Origin: Pseudomonas huaxiensis | Lineage (GTDB): Bacteria > Pseudomonadota > Gammaproteobacteria > Pseudomonadales > Pseudomonadaceae | DNA length: 64,000 nucleotides | NCBI RefSeq assembly: GCF_003231275.1 | Contig: NZ_QKVL01000017.1 | Span: 61,243 to 125,242, forward strand | Direction of reading: 5' to 3' | Shown: positions 61,598-64,000 of the stretch, one piece after another | Layout: each line of letters starts with the position of its first letter | Numbering within the stretch: position 1 is the first letter of the stretch | The notes under the pieces: model-generated | What the model was told of the DNA's origin: nothing | Database searches by the model: none | Seen by the model: only the letters and a program-made list of their open reading frames with translations | Position numbers and translations under genes: made by a program

Positions 61598-62311
61598 TCA
61601 GGCATCGAAGGCGCCGGCCAGCCACTGGGCGAGCAGTTCGCTGGTGCGCTCGGGATGCTCCAGCGGCGGCAGGTGACCGCACTCGCCGATCACTTCCAGG
61701 TGCGCGCCGCGGATGCCTTCGTGCATCAGCCGGGCCTCGGCCAGCGGCGTGATTTCATCCTGCTCGCCGAACAACACCAGGGTCGGCACACCGATGCTTG
61801 CCAGCAACGGTCGATAGTCGGCGCGGTCGATGATTGCCTGCTGCTGGCGGATAAAGCCTTCGCGGCCGATATCGTCAGCCATTTCCATCACCACCTGCGG
61901 CACGCGGGTGTCGAGCGCACGGGCGTGCATCAGGCGCGGCAGCAGTTGCGGCGTCACCCCCTTGAACTTGCCCAGCCCGGCCAGCTCCAGCAGACCGCGG
62001 CGCACGCGGGCACGTTGCGGGTCGTCGGGGCGGGCCATGGTGTCGAGCAAGGCCAGACGCTCAACCCGCTCCGGCGCGCGGCGCAGGATCTCGAACGCGA
62101 CATAACCTCCCATCGACAACGCCGCCAGGGCGAAACGCGGCGGCGCCTGCTCCAGCACCCGCTCGGCCATGGCGACGATGGACGTGTCCTGGCTGAGGTC
62201 GGGGATCAGCACCTGGCGAGAAGGTTCGAACGTGGCCTGGGCGTGAGCCCAGAGGCGGTGGTCGTTGAGCAGACCGGGAAGCATGACGAGCGGAAGGTTG
62301 TTGCGGGACAA
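61598..62311 (-). CDS. Alpha/beta hydrolase
   Basis: The 237-residue product has the oxyanion loop LVMLPGLLNDHRLW, nucleophile elbow ALSMGG, acid in LFGEQDEITPL, and His in GECGHLPPLE. It probably hydrolyses an ester or C-C bond of the cluster substrate. It starts the short minus-strand unit with the MFS transporter. Confidence 0.87.
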   Translation of the reverse strand: MSRNNLPLVMLPGLLNDHRLWAHAQATFEPSRQVLIPDLSQDTSIVAMAERVLEQAPPRFALAALSMGGYVAFEILRRAPERVERLALLDTMARPDDPQRARVRRGLLELAGLGKFKGVTPQLLPRLMHARALDTRVPQVVMEMADDIGREGFIRQQQAIIDRADYRPLLASIGVPTLVLFGEQDEITPLAEARLMHEGIRGAHLEVIGECGHLPPLEHPERTSELLAQWLAGAFDA

Positions 62312-62666
62312 GCGGAAACTCCTGGGGGATGCCGGGCGGGAAGGCTTGGAATAGAGACGGTGGCGGGCAGTTTATACAGAATGTGACTATGGGTGTTGGG
62401 TTGATGCTTGGGGCCTCATCGCTACGCACACTGTGGGAGCTGGCTTGCCAGCGATGAGGCCCCACGCAGCAAAGAAGCCTCAAGCCCTCAACGCCCCTCA
62501 TAAACACATTCGATACCTTCTTAAGCATTTCCCAGAGGCGCCCCCAAAGCCTCCGGCCTTACAGTCAAGCCTCGCCGCATTGCGGCCAGGTGACCCTGCA
62601 CCGGCCATCAGCATTTTCGAAGGCTGGCGCGCTGTTCACCCCTACAAAAACAAAAGGTGAATCCGA
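62312..62666. repeat. Intergenic region with REP element
   Basis: A 13-bp inverted pair (GGGCCTCATCGCT and AGCGATGAGGCCC, 62411-62423 and 62450-62462) flanks a GGGAGCTGGC core. The remaining bases should hold divergent promoters for the hydrolase (leftward) and the MFS gene (rightward); none is clear to me. No gene seen. Confidence 0.7.
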
Positions 62667-64000
62667 ATGCTCAATGAATCTGTCGACGTCAAGGCGTGGA
62701 TCGACAACCGCCCCGTGGCGGGCTACCAATGGCTGATCCTCGGCCTGTGTTTTCTGATCGTGCTGTTCGATGGTTTCGATGTCGCGGTCATGGGCTTTAT
62801 CGCACCGTCGCTGATGCAGGAGTGGGGCCTGTCCCGCGCCGCCTTCGGCCCGGTGATGAGCGCCGGGATGGTCGGCCTGGCCATCGGCGCGCTGACCGCC
62901 GGCCCCTACGCCGACCGCCTCGGCCGCAAGAAGGTGCTGCTGATCGCGGTCACCGGTTTCGCCGTACTCAGCCTCGGCTGCGCCTTCGCCCGCAATCCCT
63001 GGGAACTGGCCGGCCTGCGCCTGCTGATCGGCATCGCCCTCGGCGCAGCGCTGCCAAACTGCACCACCCTGCTCAGCGAATACCTGCCCGAGCGCAACCG
63101 CTCGCTGCTGATTACCCTGATGTTCACCGGCTTCAACCTCGGATCCGGCGGCGGCGGTTTTCTAGCGGCCTGGCTGATCCCCACCTACGGCTGGCAAGCC
63201 GTGCTGCTGGCCGGCGGAATTCTGCCGCTGCTCCTGCTGCCGTTCCTGTGGACGCTGCTGCCGGAATCGGCGCACTTCCTCGCCGTGCGCAAGGCTCCGG
63301 CCGAGCAGATCGCCAAGGCCCTCGGCAAGCTCGGTGGACGCTTCAACGCCGACACCCGCTTCCACGTTGCCGAGCCGCCGCTGCAAAGCAAGGCGCCGGT
63401 CAGCCAGTTGTTCCTGCCGCGCTATCGTCTTGGCACGCTCGCCCTGTGGCTGACCTATTTCATGGGCCTGCTGGTGATCTACCTGACCATGGGCTGGCTG
63501 CCGACCCTGCTGCGTGACAGCGGCCTGAGCATCGAACGTGCCGCGACCATCACCGGCCTGTTCCAGATCGGCGGCACCGTCGGCGCGCTGGTAGTGGGCT
63601 GGATCATGGACCGCCGCAACCCCAACGGCGTGATCGCCACCGCCTATGTGCTCGGCGGCCTGTGCATCCTGTTGCTCGGCGCCTTCAGCCTGGAATCCAG
63701 CCTGCTGGCCGTGGGCGTGCTCGCCGCCGGCTTCTGCATGAGCGGCGCGCAGACCGGCCTCAACGCCTTTGCCCCCGGCTACTACCCCACCGAGTTCCGC
63801 GCCACCGGCGTAAGCTGGATGCTCGGTATCGGTCGTTTCGGGGCGATCTTCGGTTCGCTGATCGGCGGCGCGGTGCTCAGCATGGGCCTGGGCCTGCCGC
63901 TGCTGTTCACCCTGCTGGGCACGCCGGCATTCATCGCCGCCGCCGCCATTCTCACCAACGGCCATGCGCGACGCCGCGCGAGCCAGGCGCTGCTGGCGCA
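62667..64000 (+). CDS. Aromatic acid:H+ symporter-like MFS transporter (3' end beyond window)
   Basis: The first 444 residues are visible. The pattern is that of the AAHS (PcaK/BenK) family: LCFLIVLFDGFDVAVMGFIA in TM1, GPYADRLGRKKVLLIAV, and GLNAFAPGYYPTEFRATGVS. ATG 62667 has AAAGGTGA upstream. AAHS proteins import aromatic or related acids, which suggests that the substrate of the 56-64 kb cluster is such an acid. Confidence 0.9.
   Translation, partial: MLNESVDVKAWIDNRPVAGYQWLILGLCFLIVLFDGFDVAVMGFIAPSLMQEWGLSRAAFGPVMSAGMVGLAIGALTAGPYADRLGRKKVLLIAVTGFAVLSLGCAFARNPWELAGLRLLIGIALGAALPNCTTLLSEYLPERNRSLLITLMFTGFNLGSGGGGFLAAWLIPTYGWQAVLLAGGILPLLLLPFLWTLLPESAHFLAVRKAPAEQIAKALGKLGGRFNADTRFHVAEPPLQSKAPVSQLFLPRYRLGTLALWLTYFMGLLVIYLTMGWLPTLLRDSGLSIERAATITGLFQIGGTVGALVVGWIMDRRNPNGVIATAYVLGGLCILLLGAFSLESSLLAVGVLAAGFCMSGAQTGLNAFAPGYYPTEFRATGVSWMLGIGRFGAIFGSLIGGAVLSMGLGLPLLFTLLGTPAFIAAAAILTNGHARRRASQALLA

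Overview
The window is high-GC chromosomal DNA that looks like Pseudomonas, probably the fluorescens/putida side of the genus. The signs are an MvaU (H-NS-like) nucleoid protein, an OprD-type porin, a MesX/MesD methionine synthase pair, a single cobF, and many short palindromes carrying the GGGAGC core typical of pseudomonad REP elements. I see no rRNA, tRNA, CRISPR array, transposase, integrase or complete prophage.

Layout. (1) 1-14 kb, mostly minus strand: the first 2335 residues of a giant surface protein (DUF4347, FG-GAP repeats, many Ig/cadherin-like repeats) that runs off the left edge, a phage-tail-collar protein, a small unknown protein, a GNAT acetyltransferase, and a tightly coupled three-gene operon (HlyD adaptor, GAF-HlyD, M50 protease-HlyD) that looks like an ATPase-less export machine. 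Two small secreted proteins follow, one built of 20-residue repeats. (2) 14-19 kb: glycosyltransferase, cobF, an OprD porin, mvaU, gloA, then a REP-rich gap. (3) 19.6-36 kb: two interleaved systems. The outer one is a flavin-dependent catabolic regulon (NCS1 permease, luciferase-family monooxygenase, two flavin reductases, AA_synth protein, alpha/beta hydrolase, aldehyde dehydrogenase, carboxymuconolactone decarboxylase-like protein, GntR regulator). Its promoter regions share the palindrome ATGGTATACCAT or close variants. The inner one (23.2-30.5 kb) is a probable small-molecule biosynthesis island: a MocR regulator facing a seven-gene minus-strand operon (SDR, unknown 399-aa protein, membrane desaturase, 2OG-Fe(II) dioxygenase, EamA exporter, methyltransferase, small unknown protein). 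It sits between the two halves of the catabolic regulon.

(4) 36-44 kb: Nudix hydrolase, LysR regulator, a ParD-like/methionine aminopeptidase pair, and a six-gene phospholipid operon matching E. coli ynbABCD with two extra genes. (5) 44-50.6 kb: a lone class III extradiol dioxygenase, a FAD amine oxidase, mesX-mesD behind a strong 5' hairpin, a REP pair, and a soluble PAS/MCP signalling protein. (6) 50.7-56.3 kb: MFS-GlcG-LuxR operon, then a PhnD-like binding protein overlapping a GGDEF-EAL protein. (7) 56.4-64 kb: a catabolic-looking cluster of MoaF, two SDRs, an outer-membrane porin, two MFS transporters and an alpha/beta hydrolase. The second transporter is cut by the right edge.

The best candidates for undescribed biology are the MocR-controlled island at 23-30.5 kb, the flavin regulon around it, the giant protein with its M50/HlyD operon, and the extended ynb lipid operon. 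All functions are read from sequence motifs and context; no database search was run.
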